Below, piece after piece: positions 1 to 7,688 of a stretch of DNA of 29,592 nucleotides. The stretch lies in NCBI GenBank assembly GCA_965651365.1, contig CBFGSA010000019.1:1-29592 (forward strand). The letters are read 5' to 3'. The translations under genes were made by a program, and so were the position numbers. Each line of letters starts with the position of its first letter. The stretch's first letter is position 1. The notes under the pieces were generated by a model. The model searched no databases and was not told where the DNA came from. It saw only the letters and a list, made by a program, of their open reading frames with translations. Origin of the DNA: DASSBG01 sp965651365. GTDB taxonomy: Bacteria; Pseudomonadota; Gammaproteobacteria; Xanthomonadales; Rhodanobacteraceae.

Positions 1-1088
<1,088 letters not shown>

Positions 1089-1193
1089 GGAAACAATGAC
1101 TCCCGATGGTTTCGGTGGGGAAGCCGCCCGGTCGGCTGGGGGAAATGCGAGCGGGTTGCCGCGGACAGGCTGGAAAAGACAATCTGGCCGCCC

Positions 1194-1199
1194 ATTATA
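1194..1199 (-). promoter_or_regulatory. Perfect -10 box upstream of the amino-acid dehydrogenase
   Basis: The minus strand reads TATAAT, a perfect sigma-70 -10 hexamer, about 106 bases upstream of the dehydrogenase ATG. No good -35 hexamer is seen at 16-18 bases upstream, so an activator may be needed. The implied leader is roughly 100 nt. No recognised riboswitch was seen in it. Confidence 0.4.
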
Positions 1200-1302
1200 A
1201 CGTGCCGGTAGCGACCGTGGACCGGGTGGGGCACTCTTGACGATGCCGCACTCCATTGCCGCCACGCAATCGCGCGCACGGCGCGCCCCTGCAAGGTTTC
1301 CA

Positions 1303-1331
1303 AGTGTAGGAGCGCGCCATGCGCGCGATGG
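1303..1331. repeat. REP-like palindrome (GTAGGAGCGCGC...GCGCGCGATGG)
   Basis: GCGCGC at 1312-1317 and GCGCGC at 1321-1326 flank a CAT loop, preceded by GTGTAGGAG and followed by GATGGG. The layout GTAGGAGCGCGC-loop-GCGCGCGATGG resembles a REP element common in intergenic regions of xanthomonads and relatives (recalled knowledge, not searched). It lies between the dehydrogenase promoter and the 3' end of the next minus-strand gene. Confidence 0.55.
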
Positions 1332-1376
1332 GAGTCAGGCAAATCCTGCCCGGCCCGGTGCAGCGACAAGATCCCC

Positions 1377-1700
1377 TCAGCGCCGAACCCAATGCCCCGG
1401 TACAAATCGCCAGCCGTGCCGTACCGGCTGCCAGCGCGATCCGACATACACATAGCCACGGCGGGCGGGCAGCCAGCGGCCATCAACCCAGTCGTGGCGG
1501 CGTCCGTTCCAGCGCCAGTAACCGGCCGCCCACACAAAACCGGGACGAACGGCGGCATGGCGGACGTGGCGAACGGGTGGCGGTGACCGATGCACGACGA
1601 CGACGCGTGTTTCATGCCCGGTCCGTGGCGCGGCTTCGGCGCAACTTGAGGCAAGTGTCAGTGCCGCGGTGATTCCAGCAAGGGCAAGCAAGGGTCTCAT
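1377..1700 (-). CDS. Small secreted YXWXXGXW-repeat protein
   Basis: A 107-residue protein. The start at 1700 (MRPLLALAGITAALTLASS) is chosen over the upstream in-frame ATG at 1730 because GGAG lies 6-10 bases before it and a signal peptide begins at once. The predicted signal ends near the AEA of SSCAEA. A cysteine lies near the signal end, but the lipobox is poor. The mature part is rich in Arg, Trp and Tyr and carries tandem Trp-Gly-Trp units: AAGYWRWNGRRHDWVDGRW, then VYVGSRWQ, then FVPGHWVRR. This matches the WXXGXW/YXWXXGXW family of exported proteins of unknown function. It stands alone and ends about 290 bases before the dehydrogenase start. No biochemical role can be assigned. Confidence 0.75.
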   Translation of the reverse strand: MRPLLALAGITAALTLASSCAEAAPRTGHETRVVVVHRSPPPVRHVRHAAVRPGFVWAAGYWRWNGRRHDWVDGRWLPARRGYVYVGSRWQPVRHGWRFVPGHWVRR

Positions 1701-1827
1701 GACATTCTCCGGTTGGCGTGGATGTTCCACGCAAACCTTGAAACGTCAGTCCGCAGTCGGCTGTTGACGCGATTCTCACCATCCGCGGCACCCGTTCATG
1801 CCGCGGACAGGCGACAGCAGCCCCGCG

Positions 1828-2628
1828 TCAGAGACGGCAGTTCGGTGTGTGGCCCGATGCGCGCGCGGACTTGTAGACCGGCATCAGCCGTTCGGCTTCG
1901 CGGCCCAGCTTCTGCGCACGCTGCCCCGGCGATGGGTGCGTCGAGAGGAAGGCCGGCGGATGCGCGCCGCCTTTCGAGTCCATCTTCTGCCACAGTGTGA
2001 CGGCCGCTTCGGGGTTGAAGCCGGCTTCGGCCATGTAGCGCTGGCCCAGGGTGTCGGCTTCGCTTTCCTGGGTGCGGGAAAACGGCAGCAGGATGCCGAC
2101 CTGCGATCCCACCCCCAGCGCCGCCATCAGCATGTCCGGGTTCATGCCCTTGCTGGCGCCATAGGCTCCGGCCGCGGCGACACCGGTCTGCACGGCCAGG
2201 TTGTCCGACACGCGCTCGGCGCTGTGACGGGCCACCACGTGCGACAGTTCGTGCCCCAGCACCACGGCCAGCTGGTCCTGGTTGTTGGCAATCTTGAACA
2301 TGCCTTTGTTGACGCCGATTCGGCCACCGGGCAGGGCGAAAGCGTTGGCACTGTCGTCGTCAATGATCTCGACCTGCCAGTCTTCCGTGCTCCACGGCTT
2401 GGGCAGCACTCCGATCAAGGCGTGCGATACACAACTCGCATAGGCCTTCTCGCGTGGCGCGTGGGCAAACTTGCCCTGCGTGCGCATCTGCTGGAACGAG
2501 TCCAGGCCGAGCTGGTTCATCTGGGATGTTGACACCAGCATCAGTTGCTGGCGGCCAGTCGGCGAAGTGGCGCAGCCGGCCAGAATCAGCAAGCTGAATA
2601 CGCAGATTGCGGCAAACAGACGTTTCAT
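1828..2628 (-). CDS. M48-family zinc metalloprotease, lipoprotein
   Basis: A 266-residue predicted periplasmic, membrane-anchored protease of the M48 family (LoiP/YcaL-like, HtpX relatives), likely acting in envelope protein quality control. The start at 2628 is chosen because AGGAG precedes it at good spacing and a lipoprotein signal follows (MKRLFAAICVFSLLILAGC, lipobox LAGC with C19). The upstream in-frame start at 2721 has no such support. The zinc site HELSH is at about residues 126-130. The third ligand lies in a QESEAD motif near residue 188. The C-terminal FLSTHPSPGQRAQKL stretch is typical of the family (STHP). It is transcribed divergently from icmF with 145 bases between the starts. 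Length and domain order are normal. Confidence 0.9.
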   Translation of the reverse strand: MKRLFAAICVFSLLILAGCATSPTGRQQLMLVSTSQMNQLGLDSFQQMRTQGKFAHAPREKAYASCVSHALIGVLPKPWSTEDWQVEIIDDDSANAFALPGGRIGVNKGMFKIANNQDQLAVVLGHELSHVVARHSAERVSDNLAVQTGVAAAGAYGASKGMNPDMLMAALGVGSQVGILLPFSRTQESEADTLGQRYMAEAGFNPEAAVTLWQKMDSKGGAHPPAFLSTHPSPGQRAQKLGREAERLMPVYKSARASGHTPNCRL

Positions 2629-2773
2629 ATCGATGCTCCTTTCGGCAACGGGCGAAAGCATAGCCCAGCACGTCGCGCCCCGCATCGTACACGCGTGCTG
2701 GCTGTTCAGTTTCTGCGCCACGCCTGCGCCGCGCTACAATGTTCCGAATGGACCAATGTATTCCGGAGTCTTC

Positions 2774-5700
2774 ATGAGTACGCCCGCGCAACAGGTTCCC
2801 GCCAGCCAGCCGCAGCCCGATAAAACACCGCTGCGCTTCGTCACCGCGGCCAGTTTGTTCGACGGCCACGACGCGGCGATCAACATCATGCGCCGCATCA
2901 TCCAGGCGCAGGGCGCGGAAGTGATCCATCTGGGCCACAACCGCTCGGTGGAGGATGTGGTGCGCGCGGCGCTGCAGGAGGATGTCGACGCCATCGCCAT
3001 CAGTTCCTACCAGGGCGGCCATGTCGAATACCTGAAATACATGGTCGACATGCTGAAAGAGCGCAACGCCGGCCACATCCGCGTATTCGCCGGTGGTGGC
3101 GGCACCATCACGCCGGAGGAAATCAAGGAGCTGGAAGCCTACGGCGTCGAGCGTATCTACCATCCCAACGACGGCATGCACATGGGCCTGGTGGCGATGA
3201 TCGAGGATGTGGTTCGGCGCGCGGGCGCCGCACGGGACTCGGGACTCGGGACTCGGGACTCGAACCAGATCGCAGCCAACGTCGACGTAAACGATGAAAT
3301 CAGCGTCGGCCACATGCTCAGCGCCTTGGAAGACGGGATTTTCTCCGAAGCCGAATTGACGATGTTGCGCAAACAGTGGGCGGCAAAAGGGGGTCAGAGT
3401 CACTTTTCGAAGGGAGTCGCCGGCAAGGTCGAAGGACATGAGTCGAAAAGTGACTCTGACCCCCTTTTGCCCACGACCCCGGTTGTCGGCCTCACAGGCA
3501 CCGGCGGCGCCGGCAAGTCCAGCGTGGTCGACGAACTGCTGCTGCGTTTCCTGCATGCCTTCCCGGAAATGCGCATTGCCGTGCTGGCGGTCGACCCGAC
3601 CCGGCGCCGCTCGGGTGGTGCGCTTCTGGGTGACCGCATCCGCATGAACAGCCTGCGCTCCAATCGCGTGTTCATGCGCTCGATGGCAACGCGGCGCCAG
3701 CACGCGGCGATCAGCGAGGAGCTCAAGGACTCGATCGCCTTCCTCAGGAGCCAGCCCTACGACCTCATCATCGTCGAGACCGCCGGCATCGGCCAATCCG
3801 ACTCGACCATCGTCGACCTGGTCGACTTTCCCGTCTACGTGATGACCAGCGACTACGGCGCGGCCAGCCAGCTCGAGAAGATCGACATGGTCGACTTTGC
3901 AGAGTTGATCGTGCTCAACAAGTTCGACCGCCGCGGCGCCGAGGATGCGCTGCGCGATGTGCGCAAGCAGTGGAAGCGCAATCGCACCGCCTTCGACATG
4001 ACCGATGAGGACGTGCCCGTCTATCCCACCATCGCCAGTCAGTTCAATGATCCGGGCGTGACCTGGATGTTCGTGAACCTTTGTCGCTTGTTGCGCGAAA
4101 AGCTGCCGGGACTCGGGACTCGGGACTCGGGACTCGGAAAAGCAGGCGACAACGAAGATTCGACGAAAAAGGAACCCTCCCCTTCAAGGGGAGGGCAGGG
4201 TGGGGATGGGTTTTCTCCAAACTGCGACTTCAATCCCGACCTTGACACCACCCTCAGGGAACCCCGCGCCACGGTGCTCATCCCCGGCAAGCGCGTGCGC
4301 TACCTGGCCGAAATTGCCGAGCAGGGCAGGGGCATCAATCGCGATATCGAACGCATGGCCGAGTCCGCCAGCAAGGCCCAGAGCATGCACGAGGCGCTCA
4401 AGGAATTTGAAGATCCCGAACTCCCCGCCGGGCTGGCACCGTTCGACAACGAAGCGCTCCGAGTCCCGAGTCCCGAGTCCCGAGTCCCGGTACTCTTGCG
4501 CCAACGCTACAACGAAGCTCTCAAGGACCTGACGCCCGAAGCAACCGACCTGCTGCGCCAATGGCCGGCCCGCTGCAAGTCCGTCACCGATGAGGTCAAC
4601 GAATACCAGGTGCGCGGCAAGACCATCCGCGTGGACAACTACGTCGAATCGTTGAGCCACCAGAAGATCCCGAAAATCGCGCCACCCAAGTACCGCGACT
4701 GGGGCGACCTGCTGCGCTTCCTGATGCGCGAGAACCTGCCCGGCGCCTATCCCTACACCGCAGGCGTCTACCCCTATCGGCGCTCAGGTGAGGATCCCAC
4801 CCGCATGTTTGCCGGTGAAGGCACACCCGAGCGTACCAACCGCCGCTTCCATTATTTGAGCCAGGGCCAGCCTGCGGCGCGCCTGTCGACCGCCTTCGAT
4901 TCGGTCACCCTGTACGGCGAAGACCCGGCCGAGCGCCCCGACATCTACGGCAAGATCGGCAACTCCGGCGTGTCGATCGCAACGCTCGACGACATGAAAA
5001 AGCTCTATTCCGGCTTCGACCTGTCGGCGCCGACAACCTCCGTGTCGATGACCATCAACGGCCCGGCGCCGATGATTCTGGCGATGTTCATGAATACCGC
5101 CATCGACCAGAACGTGGAGAAGTACCTGCGCGAGGACGAATCGCGCTGGCAGGAAGCACACAAGAAGATCGAGGAACTGTACGAAGGCAGGCAGCGCCCG
5201 CGCTACTCGGGCGAACTCCCCGACGGCAACGACGGCCTGGGCCTGGGCCTTTTGGGCGTGTCCGGCGATCAGGTGGTGGACGCCGAGACCTATCAGCGCA
5301 TCAAGGCCGAGACCATGGCCCGGGTGCGCGGCACCGTGCAGGCCGACATTCTCAAGGAGGATCAGGCCCAGAACACCTGCATTTTCTCCACCGAATTCGC
5401 CCTGCGCATGATGGGCGACATCCAGCAGTACTTCGTCGATCACAAGGTGCGCAACTTCTACTCGGTGTCGATTTCCGGCTATCACATCGCCGAAGCCGGA
5501 GCCAACCCGATCAGCCAGCTGGCCTTCACGCTGTCCAACGGCTTCACCATCGTCGAGTACTACCTGGCGCGCGGCATGGACATCGACGACTTCGCGCCCA
5601 ATCTGAGCTTCTTCTTCTCCAACGGCATGGACCCGGAATACACCGTCATCGGCCGCGTTGCCCGCCGCATCTGGGCCCGCGCCATGCGCGAGCGCTACGG

Positions 5701-6505
5701 CGCCAACACGCGCAGCCAGATGCTGAAGTACCACATCCAGACCTCCGGCCGCTCGCTGCACGCCCAGGAAATCCAGTTCAACGACATCCGCACCACGCTG
5801 CAGGCCCTGTACGCCCTGTTCGACAACTGCAACAGCCTGCACACCAACGCCTACGACGAGGCCATCACCACGCCCACCGAGGAAAGCGTGCGCCGCGCCG
5901 TCGCCATCCAGATGATCATCAACAAGGAACTGGGCCTCAACTTCAACGAGAACCCCTGGCAGGGCAGCTTCATCGTCGAGGAGCTCACCGACCTGGTGGA
6001 AGAAGCCGTATACAAGGAGTTCGAGTCGATCAGCGACCGCGGTGGTGTGCTGGGTGCCATGGACACCATGTACCAGCGCGGCAAGATCCAGGAAGAGTCG
6101 ATCTACTATGAACACAAGAAGCACGACGGCTCGCTGCCGCTGATCGGCGTCAACACCTTCCTGCCGGCCGAACACGCCGGCGAAATCGAGACCGAAATCG
6201 AGCTGATCCGCTCCACGCCGGAAGAAAAGGGACAGCAGATCAAAAACGTGCACAGCTTCCAGCAAGCCCGCAACCCGCTCGCCGGCGAGCCCGTCGGCAC
6301 GGCCGCCAATCAGGCGAGCCTGGAAGAAGCTCCCGAAGACCGCGGCGACAGCCACCAACCCGGCTCGCTCGCCGTCTTGCAAGACACCGCCCGCCAGCGC
6401 GAAAACCTGTTCGAACAGCTCATGGAGGCCGTCAAATACAACTCCCTGGGCCAGATTTCTCATGCACTTTATGAAGTAGGCGGCGAATACCGCCGCAACA
6501 TGTAA
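2774..6505 (+). CDS. icmF: Fused isobutyryl-CoA mutase IcmF with repeat-derived linker insertions
   Basis: A B12-dependent enzyme interconverting isobutyryl-CoA and n-butyryl-CoA, with its own GTPase chaperone fused in. The start at 2774 follows GGAG at 5-base spacing; the open frame upstream has no such support. Length is 1243 residues against about 1090 for typical IcmF. Domain order: B12-binding domain (about 20-150, DGHDAA at 30-35), MeaB-like GTPase (about 235-440, P-loop GTGGAGKSS with K248, ETAGIGQ, NKFD), linker, mutase barrel (about 625-1243). F679 (RMFAGEG) and Q866 (AQNTCIF) stand where methylmalonyl-CoA mutase has Tyr and Arg, which supports isobutyryl rather than methylmalonyl specificity. 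H904 (GYHIAEAGAN) is the conserved B12-proximal histidine. The extra length is partly repeat sequence read in frame at residues about 154-163, 203-233, 445-454, 468-481 and 563-572, all in linkers. Pivalyl- or isovaleryl-type mutase activity remains possible. Confidence 0.93.
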   Translation: MSTPAQQVPASQPQPDKTPLRFVTAASLFDGHDAAINIMRRIIQAQGAEVIHLGHNRSVEDVVRAALQEDVDAIAISSYQGGHVEYLKYMVDMLKERNAGHIRVFAGGGGTITPEEIKELEAYGVERIYHPNDGMHMGLVAMIEDVVRRAGAARDSGLGTRDSNQIAANVDVNDEISVGHMLSALEDGIFSEAELTMLRKQWAAKGGQSHFSKGVAGKVEGHESKSDSDPLLPTTPVVGLTGTGGAGKSSVVDELLLRFLHAFPEMRIAVLAVDPTRRRSGGALLGDRIRMNSLRSNRVFMRSMATRRQHAAISEELKDSIAFLRSQPYDLIIVETAGIGQSDSTIVDLVDFPVYVMTSDYGAASQLEKIDMVDFAELIVLNKFDRRGAEDALRDVRKQWKRNRTAFDMTDEDVPVYPTIASQFNDPGVTWMFVNLCRLLREKLPGLGTRDSGLGKAGDNEDSTKKEPSPSRGGQGGDGFSPNCDFNPDLDTTLREPRATVLIPGKRVRYLAEIAEQGRGINRDIERMAESASKAQSMHEALKEFEDPELPAGLAPFDNEALRVPSPESRVPVLLRQRYNEALKDLTPEATDLLRQWPARCKSVTDEVNEYQVRGKTIRVDNYVESLSHQKIPKIAPPKYRDWGDLLRFLMRENLPGAYPYTAGVYPYRRSGEDPTRMFAGEGTPERTNRRFHYLSQGQPAARLSTAFDSVTLYGEDPAERPDIYGKIGNSGVSIATLDDMKKLYSGFDLSAPTTSVSMTINGPAPMILAMFMNTAIDQNVEKYLREDESRWQEAHKKIEELYEGRQRPRYSGELPDGNDGLGLGLLGVSGDQVVDAETYQRIKAETMARVRGTVQADILKEDQAQNTCIFSTEFALRMMGDIQQYFVDHKVRNFYSVSISGYHIAEAGANPISQLAFTLSNGFTIVEYYLARGMDIDDFAPNLSFFFSNGMDPEYTVIGRVARRIWARAMRERYGANTRSQMLKYHIQTSGRSLHAQEIQFNDIRTTLQALYALFDNCNSLHTNAYDEAITTPTEESVRRAVAIQMIINKELGLNFNENPWQGSFIVEELTDLVEEAVYKEFESISDRGGVLGAMDTMYQRGKIQEESIYYEHKKHDGSLPLIGVNTFLPAEHAGEIETEIELIRSTPEEKGQQIKNVHSFQQARNPLAGEPVGTAANQASLEEAPEDRGDSHQPGSLAVLQDTARQRENLFEQLMEAVKYNSLGQISHALYEVGGEYRRNM
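3234..3261. repeat. GGGACTC heptamer array 1 (four units) inside icmF
   Basis: Four perfect tandem copies of GGGACTC. They are read in frame as part of RDSGLGTRDS, directly after the B12-binding domain. Because 7 and 3 are coprime, each reading frame gives the same cycle of seven codons, and none is a stop on either strand. The array is therefore open in all six frames. Confidence 0.9.
3382..3471. repeat. 29-bp perfect inverted repeat element inside icmF
   Basis: Arms at 3382-3410 and 3443-3471 are perfect reverse complements over 29 bases, with a 32-base spacer. The arm core reads GGGGGTCAGAGTCACTTTTC. The 90-bp element is translated in frame (GGQSHFSK... to ...SKSDSDPLL) and sits just before the GTPase P-loop, where other IcmF proteins have only a short linker. 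The GGGTCAGAGTCAC core resembles intergenic repeats found near REP-associated (Y1) transposases in proteobacteria; this link is from memory. No transposase is encoded nearby. Confidence 0.88.
4108..4135. repeat. GGGACTC heptamer array 2 (four units) inside icmF
   Basis: Four perfect GGGACTC units in the same orientation as array 1, read as PGLGTRDSGLG directly after the GTPase domain. Arrays 1 and 2 are 874 bases apart as direct repeats and bracket the whole GTPase domain. Confidence 0.9.
4175..4216. repeat. CCCTCCCC-type palindrome plus G-rich tail inside icmF
   Basis: CCCTCCCCTT at 4175-4184 and AAGGGGAGGG at 4186-4195 form a perfect 10-bp stem around one base. A G-rich tail (CAGGGTGGGGATGGGTTTTC) follows. 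It is read in frame as EPSPSRGGQGGDGF. The same style of palindrome plus tail is familiar from intergenic repeats of gamma- and betaproteobacteria (recalled, not searched). It lies in the linker after the GTPase domain. Confidence 0.8.
4461..4488. repeat. Inverted heptamer array 3 (four GAGTCCC units) inside icmF
   Basis: Four perfect GAGTCCC units, the reverse complement of arrays 1 and 2, read as RVPSPESRVP in the helical linker before the mutase domain. With array 2 it forms a perfect 28-bp inverted repeat about 325 bases apart, so the mRNA could pair over this span. Confidence 0.9.
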
Positions 6506-6528
6506 ACACCCTTGTTGCGACCAGCCAG

Positions 6529-6564
6529 GTAGGTCGGGACCGGCCAAAGGCCGGACCCGGCGCA
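6529..6564. repeat. REP-like repeat GTAGGTCGGGACCGGCC, copy 1
   Basis: A 36-base unit differing by one base from 7530-7565. GTCGGGACCGGCC and GGCCGGACCCGGC surround an AAA loop; copy 1 has one extra mismatch in the stem. It begins 24 bases after the icmF stop. It has no U-tract, so it is not a classical terminator, although the hairpin may protect the mRNA 3' end. Confidence 0.8.
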
Positions 6565-6707
6565 ATCAAACAGGCAGAAGACAACCCAGACGACAACCCG
6601 GACTTGATCCGGCGCCGGTCTGGGACCGTCCTTGGCGTGAAGCTCCTCATTCCAGGGCTGCGCGCAGCGCAGAACCCGGACGCTGGAGGCAGGATGCCGA
6701 AAGCGAA

Positions 6708-6724
6708 CATCGGCGTAGCCGATG
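6708..6724. repeat. CATCGGC-GTA-GCCGATG hairpin
   Basis: A perfect 7-bp stem with a 3-base loop in the gap between icmF and the nucleotidyltransferase gene. It looks like part of a REP-type sequence. The sequence between it and the next ATG (CCTCGT at 6730-6735, TACTAT at 6745-6750, ACGAGG at 6751-6756) could hold a promoter with a small operator for the nucleotidyltransferase gene, but this is only suggestive. Confidence 0.5.
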
Positions 6725-6782
6725 GCCCGCCTCGTGTTCGTGAGTACTATACGAGGGCGTAAACCACCCGAATCGGATCGCA

Positions 6783-7292
6783 ATGGCGTTCAACATCCAG
6801 CAAATATTCAAGGCCCTGGCCGATGCCGAAGTGGATTATGTCGTGGTCGGCGGCCTGGCCGTGATCATGCACGGCCACCTGCGTGCCACGCGCGATGTCG
6901 ATCTCGTGGTGGGACTTCAGACCGACAACTGCGCCAAGGCAATGAAGGCGCTTTCCGGCATCGGACTGCGGCCGCGACTGCCGGTAACGATGGACGACTT
7001 CACCGACCCGGAGAAGCGCGAGGATTGGGTACAGAATCGCAACATGTTGGTCTTTCAGCTCTGGGATCCGGACAACCTGGAGCGTTCCGTGGATATTTTC
7101 GTACGCGAGCCGCTGGACTTTGACACCATGATTGCCGATGCTGTGGTCAAGGATCTTGACGGTACACTCATACGGGTGGCATCAATCCACCATCTCATAA
7201 AGCTGAAAGAAGCAGCTCACCGTCCGCAGGATCTCGACGATATCGAAGCGCTACGCACCGTCGCCGCAGAAACCGGACAAAAGCTCGAATGA
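6783..7292 (+). CDS. Nucleotidyltransferase-fold protein (AbiEii/MNT-like)
   Basis: A 169-residue protein with a minimal nucleotidyltransferase core near the N terminus: GGLAVIMHGH at about residues 23-32, then RDVDLVV with the paired aspartates about ten residues on, fitting the GG-x-DxD pattern of DNA polymerase beta-like transferases. A later acidic motif (VDIFV) is a good third metal ligand. The C terminus (IRVASIHHLIKLKEAAHRPQDLDDIEAL) matches the tail seen in AbiEii-like and related nucleotidyltransferases. In such systems the enzyme modifies RNA or protein of the host or of a partner toxin; which applies here is unknown. Its last four bases overlap the next ATG, so the two genes are translationally coupled. 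No HEPN partner is present. Confidence 0.8.
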   Translation: MAFNIQQIFKALADAEVDYVVVGGLAVIMHGHLRATRDVDLVVGLQTDNCAKAMKALSGIGLRPRLPVTMDDFTDPEKREDWVQNRNMLVFQLWDPDNLERSVDIFVREPLDFDTMIADAVVKDLDGTLIRVASIHHLIKLKEAAHRPQDLDDIEALRTVAAETGQKLE

Positions 7293-7507
7293 ACCAACGC
7301 GACCCATTGCAATGCACCTACGACGACGCGCGTCGCACCACCCTGATCCAGGGCATCGCCCTGGACACGCGCGCAAAGATTGCCTTTTTTGAGGAAATGG
7401 TGAGTCTGGCCCACAAATTTGACGCCCGCGACCGACTGGCAGACGCGCGGACCAAGCCGGGCACGTCCACCACGAGTTCATCAACGCCCTCACCAACAGA
7501 CACCTGA
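7289..7507 (+). CDS. Small partner protein of the nucleotidyltransferase, possibly frameshifted
   Basis: A 72-residue protein whose ATG overlaps the previous stop by four bases. The N-terminal part (YDDARRTTLIQGIALDTRAK, then FFEEMVSLAHK) looks like a helical protein; similar small proteins often accompany such nucleotidyltransferases, but I cannot name the family. The last 18 residues (TKPGTSTTSSSTPSPTDT) are of low complexity. In another frame the same DNA reads ADQAGHVHHEFINALTNRHL and ends at a TAG supplied by the REP-like repeat near 7531. That frame looks more protein-like, so a one-base indel near 7440-7455 is possible. An antitoxin or modification-target role is only a guess. Confidence 0.55.
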   Translation: MNQRDPLQCTYDDARRTTLIQGIALDTRAKIAFFEEMVSLAHKFDARDRLADARTKPGTSTTSSSTPSPTDT

Positions 7508-7529
7508 ATCCAAAATATCGACACGCACA

Positions 7530-7565
7530 GTAGGTCGGGACCGGCCAAAGGCCGGACCCGACGCA
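7530..7565. repeat. REP-like repeat GTAGGTCGGGACCGGCC, copy 2
   Basis: Second copy of the 36-base unit at 6529-6564, in the same orientation. Here GTCGGG and CCCGAC pair perfectly, apart from one A-A mismatch inside the stem. It lies 22 bases after the small-partner stop, so the two copies bracket the nucleotidyltransferase module as direct repeats about 1 kb apart. Confidence 0.8.
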
Positions 7566-7688
7566 GCGCCGAAGCGCATGCCTGCCAGAACATGACCCTG
7601 CGCGACAAGCCATTTCACCGCCAACACTGGTACAAAAAGCCTCCAGCCGCTATGGTCATGCCTTGCCTCTATTGGTCACTGGAACCCC

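Noticed and set aside
2360..3796. A 478-codon minus-strand frame joining the M48 gene and icmF start
   Set aside because: It is a shadow of two well-supported genes; its sequence lacks any family pattern.
3234..4488. CRISPR-like array inside icmF
   Set aside because: The repeats are 7-base tandem units without spacers, and no cas genes are present.
2774..6505. Methylmalonyl-CoA mutase
   Set aside because: The active-site positions carry Phe and Gln instead of Tyr and Arg, and the B12-GTPase-mutase order is that of IcmF.
4784..6565. A 593-codon open frame on the minus strand opposite icmF
   Set aside because: It is antisense to the conserved mutase domain, has no family features, and such long open antisense frames are expected in GC-rich genes with strong third-position bias.
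6783..7507. Classical MNT-HEPN toxin-antitoxin pair
   Set aside because: The small partner has no RxxxxH HEPN motif and is too short for a HEPN domain.
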